A stretch of DNA of 64,000 bases from Stichopus chloronotus (Eukaryota > Echinodermata > Holothuroidea > Aspidochirotida > Stichopodidae), in contig CM037843.1 in NCBI GenBank assembly GCA_021234535.1, positions 39,805,200 through 39,869,199 on the forward strand, given 5' to 3'. Shown here piece after piece: positions 51,201 to 61,200 of this stretch. The notes beneath the pieces were generated by a model. That model searched no databases. It worked only from the letters and a program-made list of their open reading frames with translations, and was not told where the DNA came from. The translations under genes were made by a program, and so were the position numbers. Position 1 is the first letter of the stretch. Every line of letters begins with the position of its first letter.

Positions 51201-53339
51201 TATCCTTGCAGATACAAGCTGAAGGTTCCGAAATAAGCAAATCTTTTGAGTGAGTTCTTGGTCAATCTTTGTGGTGGCCATAAGATCTAACCTTATCCTT
51301 GATTTCCCTTCACATGAGCATCGAGAACAGAAAAACCTTTCATTTTCATTTCGTTAATACCAGTAAAAGGAAACTAGAAAAATCCTCTCTCCATTTGATA
51401 GTAATCCTAAACGTTCTCTGTATTGCCTTCTTCTCATGTTTAGAATACTAGCCTGTGGTCACTACAGTTGGTTAAATTTGTTTTCTTCATCCATGTGTCA
51501 TCCAATTATGGGCAGTGCTTTAATTTGCTGATATGACGAAATGTCATCCATGGCAACTATTGTAGCACTTGGTAAGAATCTTCAACTTGAAAAAAAGTTG
51601 CTTTAAGAAAGTCGTCAACAGTTTTGAAGCATAAAGCTTTGGGCTGTTGATAAATTTGTGAAAAAGAAATGCAATAGAACAGTTTTTTTGCACATGTGTG
51701 TCAATTGTCTTCAAAATCTGATTACACTCACATTAATGTTAGCAATTTTAAAAACTATAGTTCTTGTTTCAGCAAACAAAGGTTGAAAACACATCTACAA
51801 CCGCACCATCAAACAGGTTACCATAAACAGTCTCAGCAATTTGGAGAAAGGGAGTATTTTGGGAACATGAGTGTTCATAAAACGGAGTAATTAACTGGCA
51901 TTGTAGTAACGTGAACTGTTCTGCAAAACTGGCCAAATTGCAACTCAAATGCATAGTATAGGACATACCTACAGTACCAAAACATAGCGTTTAGTAGAGG
52001 ATCAAATTGATCTGTTCAAAGGGATACACCAGGCAAAGGTTAAGTTTCAGTATGCTGATGGGTTTAAGTTTCATATACATGCATAATTATTATTATTATT
52101 TCAACATGCAGGTGGCATTTTATGAGCCAGTCATATGTTGCTCTTTTGTCATAGCTTCCTGCTGATGATGATTTTTTTTTTGGCTGCATCACATCTTTTG
52201 CTTATTGTTGGATTTCTTTACATTTTTAGGCAATTTCCAAGAAGCAGTATGGTGTCCATTGGTGGAATTTTGGTGTCAAAAATGGCCAAACATTACATGT
52301 GAGTTAAAAGAAAAGATTTGTCGTATTTCTTTCTGTGGACTCTGTTTACAGTTGCACTGGATCCTAGCCCATGTATTAGCAAGCATCTACTTGGTCTTCC
52401 AAAGAACTGTGATCAAACTGTTGTAACTTTGATCAAATGTATAATTCAAACTATTTCCACATTGCATAATAGATGATCATTGTTTTGTGCTCTTGTTCTC
52501 TACAAGACTTGAAGCAGTCTTTTAATTGCTGTTGATCATGTTGGAGGCTAAGTTGCAGTTTGTTGTGTTTCATATTTCAAAAACCTTTGAAGGGATGGCT
52601 GAAAACATTCCATCGGATCATCTGTTTACATTTCTGATAAGCAGTGAAATGTGGCTTAACTTATTAAACAGTGAACTCAATCACCCCCACCCTCCCCTCC
52701 TTCCCCCCACCTCCCCTCCCCTCCTTCCCCCCACCCCGGCAGTGAAGGGGACAGTAACAGTGTCCAATTATTTTCATTAGACTTGAGTTTCCATACAAAA
52801 CGATAACGTTATAGTGATACCCTGGGACTAGGGAGCACCGTCACTTCTGCTGTTTTCATCGTATTCCAAATTTAAGCTCATAGAACTCCATGTTTTGAGG
52901 TCCTGCTTGTCTAAGGAATGATTAAGGGCTCTACTGACAAGTCTGACTTCAAGATAATCACCTATCTTTTCAAATGTAATTAATAAAAATGTAGTTTAAT
53001 TGCAGTCAAAATTTAAATTCAACAATGCCAAGAAGATTCCCCTTGCCACTTGGTCTAGTGGACATTTCAAGTACAGTTCAATGTGACAATGCTCTTCTTG
53101 AGAGTTATTTTGCTACTTTCGCTCATTTAATTTAACATAGATCCAGAGAAGAGATGCCTCATAGAAAGACTGTTGGCATTCAAGTTGGAGAGGCAGTGAA
53201 TGTGACCAACCTCGGGGACCGTTCATTGCCCACACGCTGTCAAATCGGTTGCTTGCTGTTTGACTGCAGCCAAACGGTCAGAGGGGATGTAGCACAGAGC
53301 ACCATTCAGATATCCTTGAAATGTTATCACAGTACTTAG
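45183..53339 (+). CDS. FANCB-like Fanconi core-complex protein, partial, nine-exon model
   Basis: Proposed exons: 45183-45242, 46095-46218, 46810-46878, 48352-48536, 49797-49886, 49965-50069, 51194-51249, 52230-52298, 53141-53339. All borders are AG/GT, all phases agree, and the joined frame is 318 codons without a stop. Residues 1-90 look like the last blades of a beta-propeller, with a KIADFIRG...LLGLL segment resembling the DFIGSG...LLLL segment of FANCB as I remember it. About residues 146-176 are helical (HLEERLTQQLLRYQ). The last exon is beta-rich (VNVTNL...CQIGCLLFDC), as in the sandwich after the helix in FANCB and FAAP100. In vertebrates FANCB, FANCL and FAAP100 form the catalytic module that ubiquitinates FANCD2-FANCI in the nucleus. 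The first ATG may be internal, because upstream exons are expected. The TAG end may be an unspliced read-through, because the family is much longer. The homology is from memory of weak patterns; the gene model is safer than the name. Confidence 0.5.
46095..46218 (+). CDS. Exon B of the FANCB-like gene
   Basis: Acceptor TTTGTTTCTTCCTGATAAG (an AAG acceptor). Donor GTATCA. It encodes VLWALSLIQRT...VSILYSV...TEVCILK and ends in phase 1. A second possible acceptor (TTTTGTAG, exon from 46069) gives an early stop when joined to exon A, but would be open with another upstream exon. Confidence 0.5.
46810..46878 (+). CDS. Exon C of the FANCB-like gene
   Basis: Acceptor TTTTACATGTAAAG and donor GTAGAA, entering and leaving in phase 1. 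It encodes VFTHQKAPVPNGFQGFKIAD then FIRG. The ADFIRG motif is the best match to the FANCB family pattern. Confidence 0.55.
48352..48536 (+). CDS. Exon D of the FANCB-like gene
   Basis: Acceptor TTATACTCCTTTCAG and donor GTACGT, phase 1 to 0. This 185-base exon is the longest internal one and the most protein-like. It reads LGSKLLGLLSE, then ECWVQVGYGRFSLVP, then NFEFYLK. It supplies the last propeller strands and leads into the helix of exon E. Confidence 0.7.
49797..49886 (+). CDS. Exon E of the FANCB-like gene, helical segment
   Basis: Acceptor TTTACTTGCTTCTAG and donor GTAAGA, phase 0 to 0, 30 codons. The sequence ITRENTITNVIHLEERLTQQ then LLRYQLTDHM has spaced hydrophobics and charges expected of an amphipathic helix or coiled coil. 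Confidence 0.6.
49965..50069 (+). CDS. Exon F of the FANCB-like gene, possibly optional
   Basis: Acceptor TTTATAATCTGCAG and donor GTAAGG, phase 0 to 0, 35 codons (VSQINVIKPSLHRYLKTC...LKLQVFM). The preceding intron would be only 78 bases while the others are 0.6-1.5 kb. Skipping the exon preserves the frame. It could be real, alternative or spurious. Confidence 0.4.
51194..51249 (+). CDS. Exon G of the FANCB-like gene
   Basis: Acceptor CTTTTGTTTTCAG and a consensus donor GTGAGT, phase 0 to 2. It encodes VSLSLQIQAEGSEISKSF followed by a split Glu codon. It is short, but both splice sites are strong. Confidence 0.5.
52230..52298 (+). CDS. Exon H of the FANCB-like gene
   Basis: Acceptor TTTCTTTACATTTTTAG and donor GTGAGT, phase 2 to 2. 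It encodes QFPRSSMVSIGGILVSKMAK then HY. Confidence 0.5.
52682..52737. repeat. C-rich repeat in the last intron of the FANCB-like gene
   Basis: Two near copies of CTCCCCTCCTTCCCCCCAC lie within a 56-base C-rich block. The minus (template) strand has many G runs, so the tract could fold as a G-quadruplex. Confidence 0.7.
53141..53339 (+). CDS. Exon I of the FANCB-like gene, beta-sandwich segment
   Basis: Acceptor CTCATTTAATTTAACATAG, phase 2 entry. The frame reads SREEMPHRKTVGIQVGEAVN then VTNLGDRSLPTRCQIGCLLF and stops at TAG 53337-53339. The alternating hydrophobic pattern suggests a beta-sandwich. A weak donor (AAAT|GTTATC, phase 1) just before the stop would allow splicing to a phase-1 exon such as 61887, so the stop may not be the real end. 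Confidence 0.5.
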
Positions 53340-55376
53340 ATTATTGAATGGAAAAGGTAAAAGATTTTTGAAAAGAATTTGAAAAGTGGCAATTTGAATT
53401 GGTTTGTGTTATCATTGTAATAATTTTCAGCATACAACTGGCATGCTCTGAAAGAGCACTGGCATTTACAAGTCCTTTTCATACATCATCAGGAGGAACG
53501 CTGTAGAGTATATCTCGAGGGTAAGACTCGTCTGATGAAGACAATGTTTGTATAAGTTGGTGCAAAATGACGTCGGCTCAAAACACTGAAAAATTACAAT
53601 GGAAAAGTGTGAAAAAAGGACAAATTGAAATTGGCAGAGTTTTTTTCTTTTATGGTAACCATTCTTGTAATTTTAGTATACAATGTCTACAAGAAACAAA
53701 CGCAGGTATGATGTGACTATGGTATCAATTGTAAGAGATTGAGCAAAAAGTTGCCAATGTGTATGTGATAACTGCAGTTTATGATGTTGTACAACTCTAT
53801 CGATGAAGAGGGCAAATATAAGGCCGCGACTCCCCACGCGGAAGGAAACATTTAACAAATGATCAGATGCTGTTGACAATCTCCTCTCCGGCCAACTTCA
53901 CCAAAACGAAGATCTCTTCATTCAAGTGCCTTAAAAGTACTTCGCATCTCTCGGTGCATCATCAGGCAGATATTTCCTCCACTCCGTCTCTCAGTCTTTT
54001 TGGCATCTTCCATAATTTTTCACTTAGTAACATTGGAAGTGTGTCTTAAAGACCGGTAAAATTTTTACCTGTCCAGAGCTGTTATTACAGTGAGTCATTT
54101 ACGGTTCACCTGCCTTTATTTGTTTATGCCTGGAAAATCATCTGTGACCTAGATGAACTTAAAACAACAAAGATAAATGACCCATCTCCTTTTAACTCCC
54201 ATTTCCAACGAGCAATGTCCTATGCCGTCGAAGAATAAGATAACTTCCTCTTCAAGGAAGAATTAAGAAAGTCAGTTGCCGAACCCTCCTGCGGTGTATT
54301 AATCTTAAAACTGTAATTGTGAAACTTCCTGAACTTGGGTTGTCGTATGTTAGAGTGCTTTGGCCAGTAGGTCAGTGCATGCTGCAATAGTATTATCTTG
54401 ATCCAAATTAGCTCTCTCTATTGAGGCCAAAATGTCATTGCCTCTTCCTATATCCTTGTTTTGTTTATACCAACCAATCAGACTATTGCACTTTTCCCTT
54501 TTTTCGGGAAATGAATTAGTTCAATTTCGTCTTTGTCACAATCTGACCAGCTATCGATAATGGATGCTAATTGACATGGTTTGCTATGAACACTGCCAAC
54601 CTCTTGTGATGCGTAGATGCGTAATTATAATACATCATTTTTCATTTTCGCTTTTCTTGCGTGGGATACAGGATGGTTACTACATAATTGATAGTTCCGT
54701 ACTCTTGAAAAAGTGCGAGGGATAAAGTAACATGTCTGAACTATGGCCAGTGAGGGAAAGTATTTCTAATGTTTGTCATGAAGACCTTGGCCCCCCCTTA
54801 CCTATCTCCTACATATCTTATTCCATGGAAACCTCAGTTATAATTCTCTGAGCGCACTTTTATACATACAGAAATGCCACCAGTCTTTGTCAGGTTTAAA
54901 GCAGGATGTGCTGTTTGAAGCAAAAATTCTTTGTCATTAACCTTTCATCAATCTTTTCAATTTGACAGCAATCTAAAACAAAAACCATTCACTATTTGCC
55001 ACTGTTTCTTTCCAGAGAAATTTCATTCAGAGTGTTAATTATGGTAGAAAGAATGCTTTTTAGCTAAAAAGTTCTCAGAACTCGGCCCTGTGCTAAGTGC
55101 ACCAAATTGACCCCTCACGCATATGCGTTTCTTTTAAAAATTAGGCTATGTTTTGACAAATAGACCATGGTGTGGTAGTGTTATAGTTTTTTCACAACCG
55201 TAAGAACTTTAGCCAGTCTAGCTAAGTGTATTTTACAGGGATAACAGTGTCCTGCTTTACCAGTTAACTTGGGAATTAAAATATCGTAACTTTCGTCCCA
55301 CTGCAGAATTAATTTTCACACAAATGTCTTCTCAAATTTCAACTTAACACTGGAAACCAAATAAAAGAGCAAATCA
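53340..55376. other. Non-coding, with scattered Penelope-like end motifs
   Basis: No exon is supported. CTGATGA words, each near a GAA(A)-type follow-up, occur at 53486-53492 (minus), 53532-53538 (plus) and 53959-53965 (minus), in contexts like the ends of the 55.4-55.8 kb element. The minus-strand copy at 53.96 kb has a GCA...TGC stem between CTGATGA and GAA. These may be further decayed element ends. Confidence 0.3.
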
Positions 55377-55835
55377 GCACAAAAATGTTCTTTTAAGTTC
55401 ATTGTTGTCACAAACGTTTTCGAAAAATCACCTCTTCCTCATCAGGTGCAGACATAGGTATAGAGTTTGAAAATTTCTTAGTCCCATAAATAGAAAGGTG
55501 CCATTTACACAAACAAATACATTAAAATACAGAAAGTGTGTAGCAAGATCCATGGTGATATACTTGTGTGTTAGGAGAAGGTTTTTGCTCCTTTATGAAC
55601 AGAGGTTTTTTACTTTTATCTCAAAATCTGAGTTGCCAGTTGCTAGTATGGAAAAGTTACCACTGTCAGGTAGTCTGCATTCTGTAAAGTTGAGTGTGTG
55701 GTCAAGGATGATGGCTGATTTGCCTGATAGATGCTCTATGATCCTGGTATATATTTCTGCATCCTGATGAGGAAGGAGTGATTCTTCAAAAACATTCATG
55801 ACAACAATGGATTTAAAGGACATTTTTGTGTTGAC
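55377..55835 (-). mobile_element. Decayed Penelope-like element fragment with inverted ends
   Basis: Two arms of about 70 bases (55377-55446 and 55763-55832) are inverted copies. Each, read outward to inward or the reverse, has CACAAAAATGT(C/T)CTTT, CATTGTTGTCA, and ATCAC(T)CCTTCCTCATCAGG-like blocks with few mismatches. Between them, the minus strand carries a frame (55593-55847) reading KSAIILDHTLNFTECRLPDS then GNFS and SDFEIKV. This resembles the region after a GIY-YIG endonuclease in Penelope-like reverse transcriptases and related retroelements, cut short by stops. Penelope-like elements have complex repeated or inverted ends carrying hammerhead ribozymes, and the arms here contain CTGATGA followed by a potential short stem and GAAA. 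No reverse transcriptase remains. Another foldback transposon is the alternative. Confidence 0.5.
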
Positions 55836-55839
55836 TTGG

Positions 55840-57640
55840 TCTTTCATTTCATTTTGTAAATGTAAAACTCTTCTGAAACTATAACATGTTCCAGCAAAAA
55901 CCCTTCCTATTCCTCTTTTTCTGAGTCACTACTCAAAATTTAAAGAAAATAAACTCTGCAAAGCTGCTGTAATGTAATTGATAATTCTGTGCTTTTTTAA
56001 ATGGAGAAGGCCAGTGCATTACTGGAATTAGGAAGAAAATACACCCACATGGTCCCTGCAGCAATAAATTGTTAGCCCTAGCTCAGCAATTCCTAGAACA
56101 CTTTTAGCTTCATACCGTTATATAACCATCCAGGGGAGTTAGCGAATAGATAATACTGTTAGAATATTCGCTGTATGTGGTGAAGGATCTCCCAAGGGTG
56201 ATTGGCTGGGCGTTATGTGCATATATTACAGGACGAGCATCACGCTCGTCTTATTTAACGCATGAAGGTTAGGACATGATGAATATACTCATCATACGCA
56301 GTTAACTGGTTAACTGTGTATAGCGAAGTCTGTGGAGAGGTTTACTCCGGTGCTGTGACAAATACGGTTCATACATGTATGGCATCCCAATTCCAGGCTG
56401 GTGAAGGGGGCTGGTGCAGGACAACTTGAAGCACAGAATCAGCTATTGCTTCTACAAAATTATGGTGCTTTTTGGGGGGAACAAATCAAAAGATTCTTAC
56501 ATCATGCAGTAGAAAATCTCATGCTATTATGCTTAGACAATACTTCTGATTGAACTTCTTTTTCCCTGACTGGCCATACAAACTGTGAATGTTGACAGAA
56601 AATGATCCTGTGTTACATTCACCCCCAATTAATGAATTCATAACCCAGAACAAGTCTTTCCCACGGTGAATGGCAAAGATCCACAACTGACAAATTTAGG
56701 ACAGTTTAAAGAATGCAACAGTTTTTTGGGAGGCTCATGTTGGATAATTTTTTTTTAACAATATGCAAACTTTGGTGAGGTTTCTACAATGATCCTGGAA
56801 TTGTTGAAGGTTTTGTTTTTACATGAGATAAGGTGACTTCTGAAGAACTGTTACTTTTTGGCAGAGCCACTGGTATTCTACAATTTCAAAGAATCTATGT
56901 AAAATTCAGAACCTGAGCAGAATTCATTTCACCTTGTAAAACAAAAAGCAGAATTACTACTGCAGCCAATGCTCTTGTTTTATTTTGTCATATCCATTTT
57001 GTAATCATGTTGTGTTTTCTGATAGATTTGCATCTGTGAATCAAATCACCTCAATTGTGAAGACAAATATTAAATACGTTCAAGAAAAAAAAAAAAACAG
57101 CAGCACATTTTCAAAATTGGCATCAAGATTTTGCTTATGGCAGATTGGTTGCATGCATCATTGGGAAGTGGCCAGTTGCCCCAAAATGGAAATAGAAGAA
57201 AACTGTCCCCATAGATATCAGTTGTATTGTACCTGGAACTTGCATCTATCTTTCAAACCACAGAGTTAAAAGATGGACTTGGGTGCAATTGAAAAAGTGT
57301 GCAAGTTTGAGTGAAGTTAATTTTCATCCAAAATATTTTGTTTTCCTAAAGGTATATTGCAGTTTATTCCTTTATATAATGCAACACTGAAATGTTGGGA
57401 AACATATTTTGTTGTCCAATTGTCCACTTACGGATGGGGGCATGTCCTCATTATTCTCCCCCCCCCCCCTTTCCCTTCTGTCTACCAGTACCTACAATTC
57501 TTTTCATGTTATTAACTTTGTTTTGATAATTTTTTTTTTTAATAAAAATGACAAATGAAGAGTATCCATTGTTCCTCAAGAAAAGAAACAGGCTGCAGCT
57601 AAGAAAATCGTATTGGAGTCTTTGAAATCTTGAGCAGGAT
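55840..57640. other. Non-coding stretch between element and minus-strand candidate exon
   Basis: No exon is supported. A poly-C run lies at 57460-57470. A plus frame ending at 57269 (CHHWEVASCPK-like) looks mildly protein-like but has no donor or acceptor in phase. Confidence 0.35.
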
Positions 57641-57662
57641 GTGTGTCACCCAAATTGGATTT

Positions 57663-57862
57663 TCAGCAATGGTCTGTCAAATCCTGTAATTTCCCCTTCC
57701 TCACTTTAGATTCGTCAGGTTCCTTTCGTATAATCACGTCCATCAACGCTTTAAAACGGGAGAAACGTCTTCTTGTGTAGTCACAAATTAATGATGTGAT
57801 CTGATCATCAGCAAGTCCATGGGAGGGGGTTATTACATGTGAACTCAAATCACTCTGTGAAA
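57663..57862 (-). CDS. Candidate terminal exon or retrocopy, minus strand
   Basis: On the minus strand an AG acceptor (TTGATTAATTTCACAG) opens a frame SDLSSHVITPSHGLADDQIT, SLICDYTRRRFSRFK, ... to TGA at 57663. The composition is convincing (many charged residues, RRRFSRFK, no low complexity), but I do not recognise the family. About 115 bases further on, the minus strand has ATTAAA running into about ten A (plus-strand T run near 57531-57540), so this could be a 3' exon with its poly(A) signal or an end fragment of a retroposed mRNA. The plus strand also has an AG followed by an open frame here (QWSVKSCNFPFLTLDSS...), which I judge less likely. Confidence 0.3.
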
Positions 57863-57869
57863 TTAATCA

Positions 57870-60060
57870 AATATAATTTGAAACAAGGAAGCTGTAAATG
57901 ATCGGTCAAACGGTGAAATTCTTTGACAATTTGACGTAACATGTTTTTGAAATTAATTTGCTGTTAAAATTATGCATACCTTTTATGGAGTCATTTAAGA
58001 CTTTTATTTCAACTTTCTGATAAGTGTCCCTGTGACTGGTGCTGTTAAAACTGCTAGCTACTGTTTGGTATCATGCTTTGAATAACTCTGGGTACCTCAG
58101 TATGGCAAGGGGACAGACAACAATCCATGCACCTACCCATCCTTAAATCCCACAAACAATGAAAGATTTGTTAATTGAAATGACAAAAAGCACACAGAGA
58201 CACACTGATCAGTTGCATCAGCCTGTACATGAGTTTAACATATTTTTGGACAATTTTTAGTTTCTTTTGGCATTTAGTGAGGACATGTCAAACCCTTATG
58301 GAAAGTCATAGTGAAAAAAAGTCACCTTAAATTAAGAGAGACAGATAGTCAGGTAAATATGAAAATTTTACAAAGAAATAATCAAAGCTTGAAATGTTTC
58401 ATACATTCAGGTGATGGCAATATACAAATGATCTTCTACAAGTGAAATAATATTAAAAATAATGATCACCCAGTGATGTAGTAGACTAAATACTTGTCTA
58501 ATTGTGCTGATGATTTTACTTGTCATTTCCTGTCCTGGGGTGTTTAATTTCAGTAATGAACATAACACATTTCGCCCATGAGTCTAACCAGCTCCAACTG
58601 TAGGTGTTGTACAGCTCAAAACTTGGTTCCTTCAAAAGCTTCAGTTACCTCAAACATGAAGGGAAGAAAAGCGTCATGGACCAGGTTTAAAAGCACAATG
58701 CTCCACAAGTTTTCTTTTCCACTATGTTATATTTTATGTAAAGAATGGGACAAAAACTTCATCAGGCTATTTAAATTCTTGTTGCAGTATCCAAAAGGCT
58801 TGCAGATTAAGTGGATAAATGTTGATATTTGCTGAGCCCTTCCAAAAGGATTGATTTGCATTGTTCAGATTTTTTACTTCACTGGTGTGGAAGTTACCTC
58901 GTAAATTTCACTACATTTTTGTGATTCCCAGCCTGTGTTTATTCTAAGCTACAGAATTCTCAGAACTAAAGATAAGAGTTCACCACATTGAGGAAAACAT
59001 TGAAAATCATAGCATAACACCGAAACTGAAAAACAGAGGAGACAAAAAAAAAAAAATTGTATGAAAAAAAATTGAAAATCTGCACATGTAGGCTATAGCA
59101 ATTTCAATGTATATCCATCATTTCTGAATGCATATCATGTCATTTTAAATATGATCCAAGACTGTATAACCTCATGGAGAGTTTAAATAGGTGACAAAAT
59201 CTTCGTGTTCTTTTGGTTTAACGTAGGTGCAGAATGATTCTAGCCTTCCAAAGTGTTAAATTTTCGTATATACTTATGTAAGCCAACCTCAAACGCAGGT
59301 GAGTAGACATCAGAAGGGAAATTAATAGAGTAAATAACTCTTACTGAATAGGATGAACAGGTGTCCATTCAAGTCAGTTTGAGGTTGGCTGACATGCAGT
59401 ATATACCTTAATTTATTTTACAAGATGAAATTCAACTCAAAACTAGAAACAGAAGAAAAAGTGAAAGTTGGCATATACAAAGCAGAAAATCTTACCCTTT
59501 ACTCAGACTACTTCTTTGAAAAGTACATATCTCATGTACATTTCATATTAAAATTCTGTGAAATTAAAGCCAAAGACTCATTTGTAGTAATGCACAAACG
59601 AGTTTGCCAAAACTGTATTGACTGAAATGTGTGTAATGTCTAATGTGTCGTCAGACACTTTGAAACATGTTTATGGGTGCAATTAGTTAAAATGCGAAGC
59701 CTCTCATAATCAAACTGTCTTCCTTAAGCCGATTAAACGTATTCCTGCATGGTTGTGGAGGAACGCCATTGGCTTCAGCTGGAGACGAAAAGACCATGAC
59801 CCATTTCTCACGTCTCTTGAGACAGATTTTAACTTTAGAATCTCTTGGCTTTAAAATCAACTGATGAACACCATCAACTTAGAGGTAAGATTCAGTGGTT
59901 GTAGATAGTTTGCTGTAATAATACCTTAATAAGATATACATTCTTAGGCTGATTATTCTAGTGAAAATATCACTAAAGATGATACAAATGTGGACACCTG
60001 GCCGAAAATGACAGGAAGTGGAGGACAAATGATGGTGTATCCTCCGGGATAGTGGACCTG
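57870..60060. other. No gene seen
   Basis: AT-rich sequence. The frames at 58578-58835 and 59425-59625 (plus) have no acceptor/donor pair in phase and no recognisable motif. Confidence 0.4.
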
Positions 60061-60063
60061 TAA

Positions 60064-60535
60064 GTATGCATATGAGTATCTTGCATATGAATAGCTTGCA
60101 TATGAGCTACTTGCATATGAGTAGCTTGGGTATGAGTTCGAGTAGCTCGCTCGGTATGAGTGGCTTGTATGTAAGTAGCTTGTATGTGAGTAACTTACAA
60201 ATGAGTAGCTTCCATATGAATACTTCTCGTATGATAAGCTTGCAAATGAGTAGCTTACATATTAGTATAGCTTGCATATGAGTATAGCTTGCATATGAGT
60301 AGCTTGTGCATGAATAGCTTGTGTATGAGTAGCTTATATAGGAGTACCTTACATATGAGTAGCTTCCACATGAGTGGTTTCCATATGAGTGGTTTGCATA
60401 TGAGTAGCTTGCAAATGAGTATAGCTTGCATATGAGTATAGCTTGCATATGAGCAGCCTATTTCCATATGAGTAGCCTTACTTACAACTGAGTAGCTTAC
60501 ATATGAGTGGCTTACATGTAAGTATTTTTAAGTAT
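60064..60535. repeat. Minisatellite, unit about 15 bases (AGCTTGCATATGAGT)
   Basis: About 30 diverged copies of AGCTTGCATATGAGT, with variants such as AGCTTGTGTATGAGT and ATAGCTTGCATATGAGT. Because the unit is a multiple of three with no stop in some frames, both strands give long repetitive open frames (for example Met-Ser-Ser-Leu-His-like and Ala-Ser-Tyr-Ser-Tyr-like). These are artefacts of the repeat, not genes. Confidence 0.9.
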
Positions 60536-60587
60536 CATCATTGATTCTTTGCCGAAGACAAAAGGAATCAGTATGATGGTGATGCCG

Positions 60588-61200
60588 TGTGTGTGTGACG
60601 CCTTGCTTGTAAGCACGATATCTCAAGAATGGTAACCGTGACTAATCTCACACTTGTTGTGTGGGTTAATCATATTGAGTAGATGATTCCTATATTGTTT
60701 TTGGTGGAGATCAAATGTCATATGGGGTCACAAGAGGTCAAATTGTGAAACTCATGTAAACACTATATAAACACAATATTTCAAGAAGCATAGCCATGAC
60801 TAGTGTCTTACATAGTGTGTGGGTTGATCATATTAAGTAGATGTTTTCTACTACTTGGTAATGGGTCAAAGCGGTTGTTTGAGGTCACCACAAGTCAAAA
60901 TTTGAAAACTGTAAACACAGTGTCTCAAAAAAGGTAATAGTTACTAATGTCATACTTAGTGTGTGGATTGGTCATAGTGAGTAGATGATCCCTGTTGTTT
61001 TTGGTGAAGATCAAAGGTCATGTGAGGTCATCAGAGGTGAAACTGAAAACTTTGTAAACACGGTAATCTTGACTTATTTCATACTTAGTATGTGGATTGG
61101 TCATAATGAGTAGATAATTCCCATCGATTTTGGTGGAGGTTAAATTTCATTTGAGGTTACCAGAGGTCAAATTGTGAAAGCATATGCTGCTTAGTACATA
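60588..61200 (-). repeat. Tandem-unit interspersed repeat, copy 3, reverse orientation
   Basis: Starts with GTGTGTGTGACGCCTTGCTT then GTAAGCACGATATCTCAAG, the reverse complement of the right end of copy 2. Four diverged units follow (cores near 60702, 60860, 61001 and 61127), each with a TTGGTGGAGATCAAATGTCA then TATGGGGTCA...AGGTCAAA-type block. The left-end module is missing, so the copy is truncated near 61200. Confidence 0.8.

Noticed and set aside
58578..58700. Possible plus exon SKLGSFKSFSYLKHEGKKSV
   Set aside because: The only donor is GTTTAA, a poor site, and no phase-compatible partner was found.
60066..60467. Open frames of repetitive Ser/Met or Ser/Tyr proteins
   Set aside because: Produced by the 15-base minisatellite, whose unit is a multiple of three; both strands are open, which argues against coding.
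60064..60535. CRISPR-like array
   Set aside because: Units are contiguous 15-mers without spacers, in a eukaryotic context.
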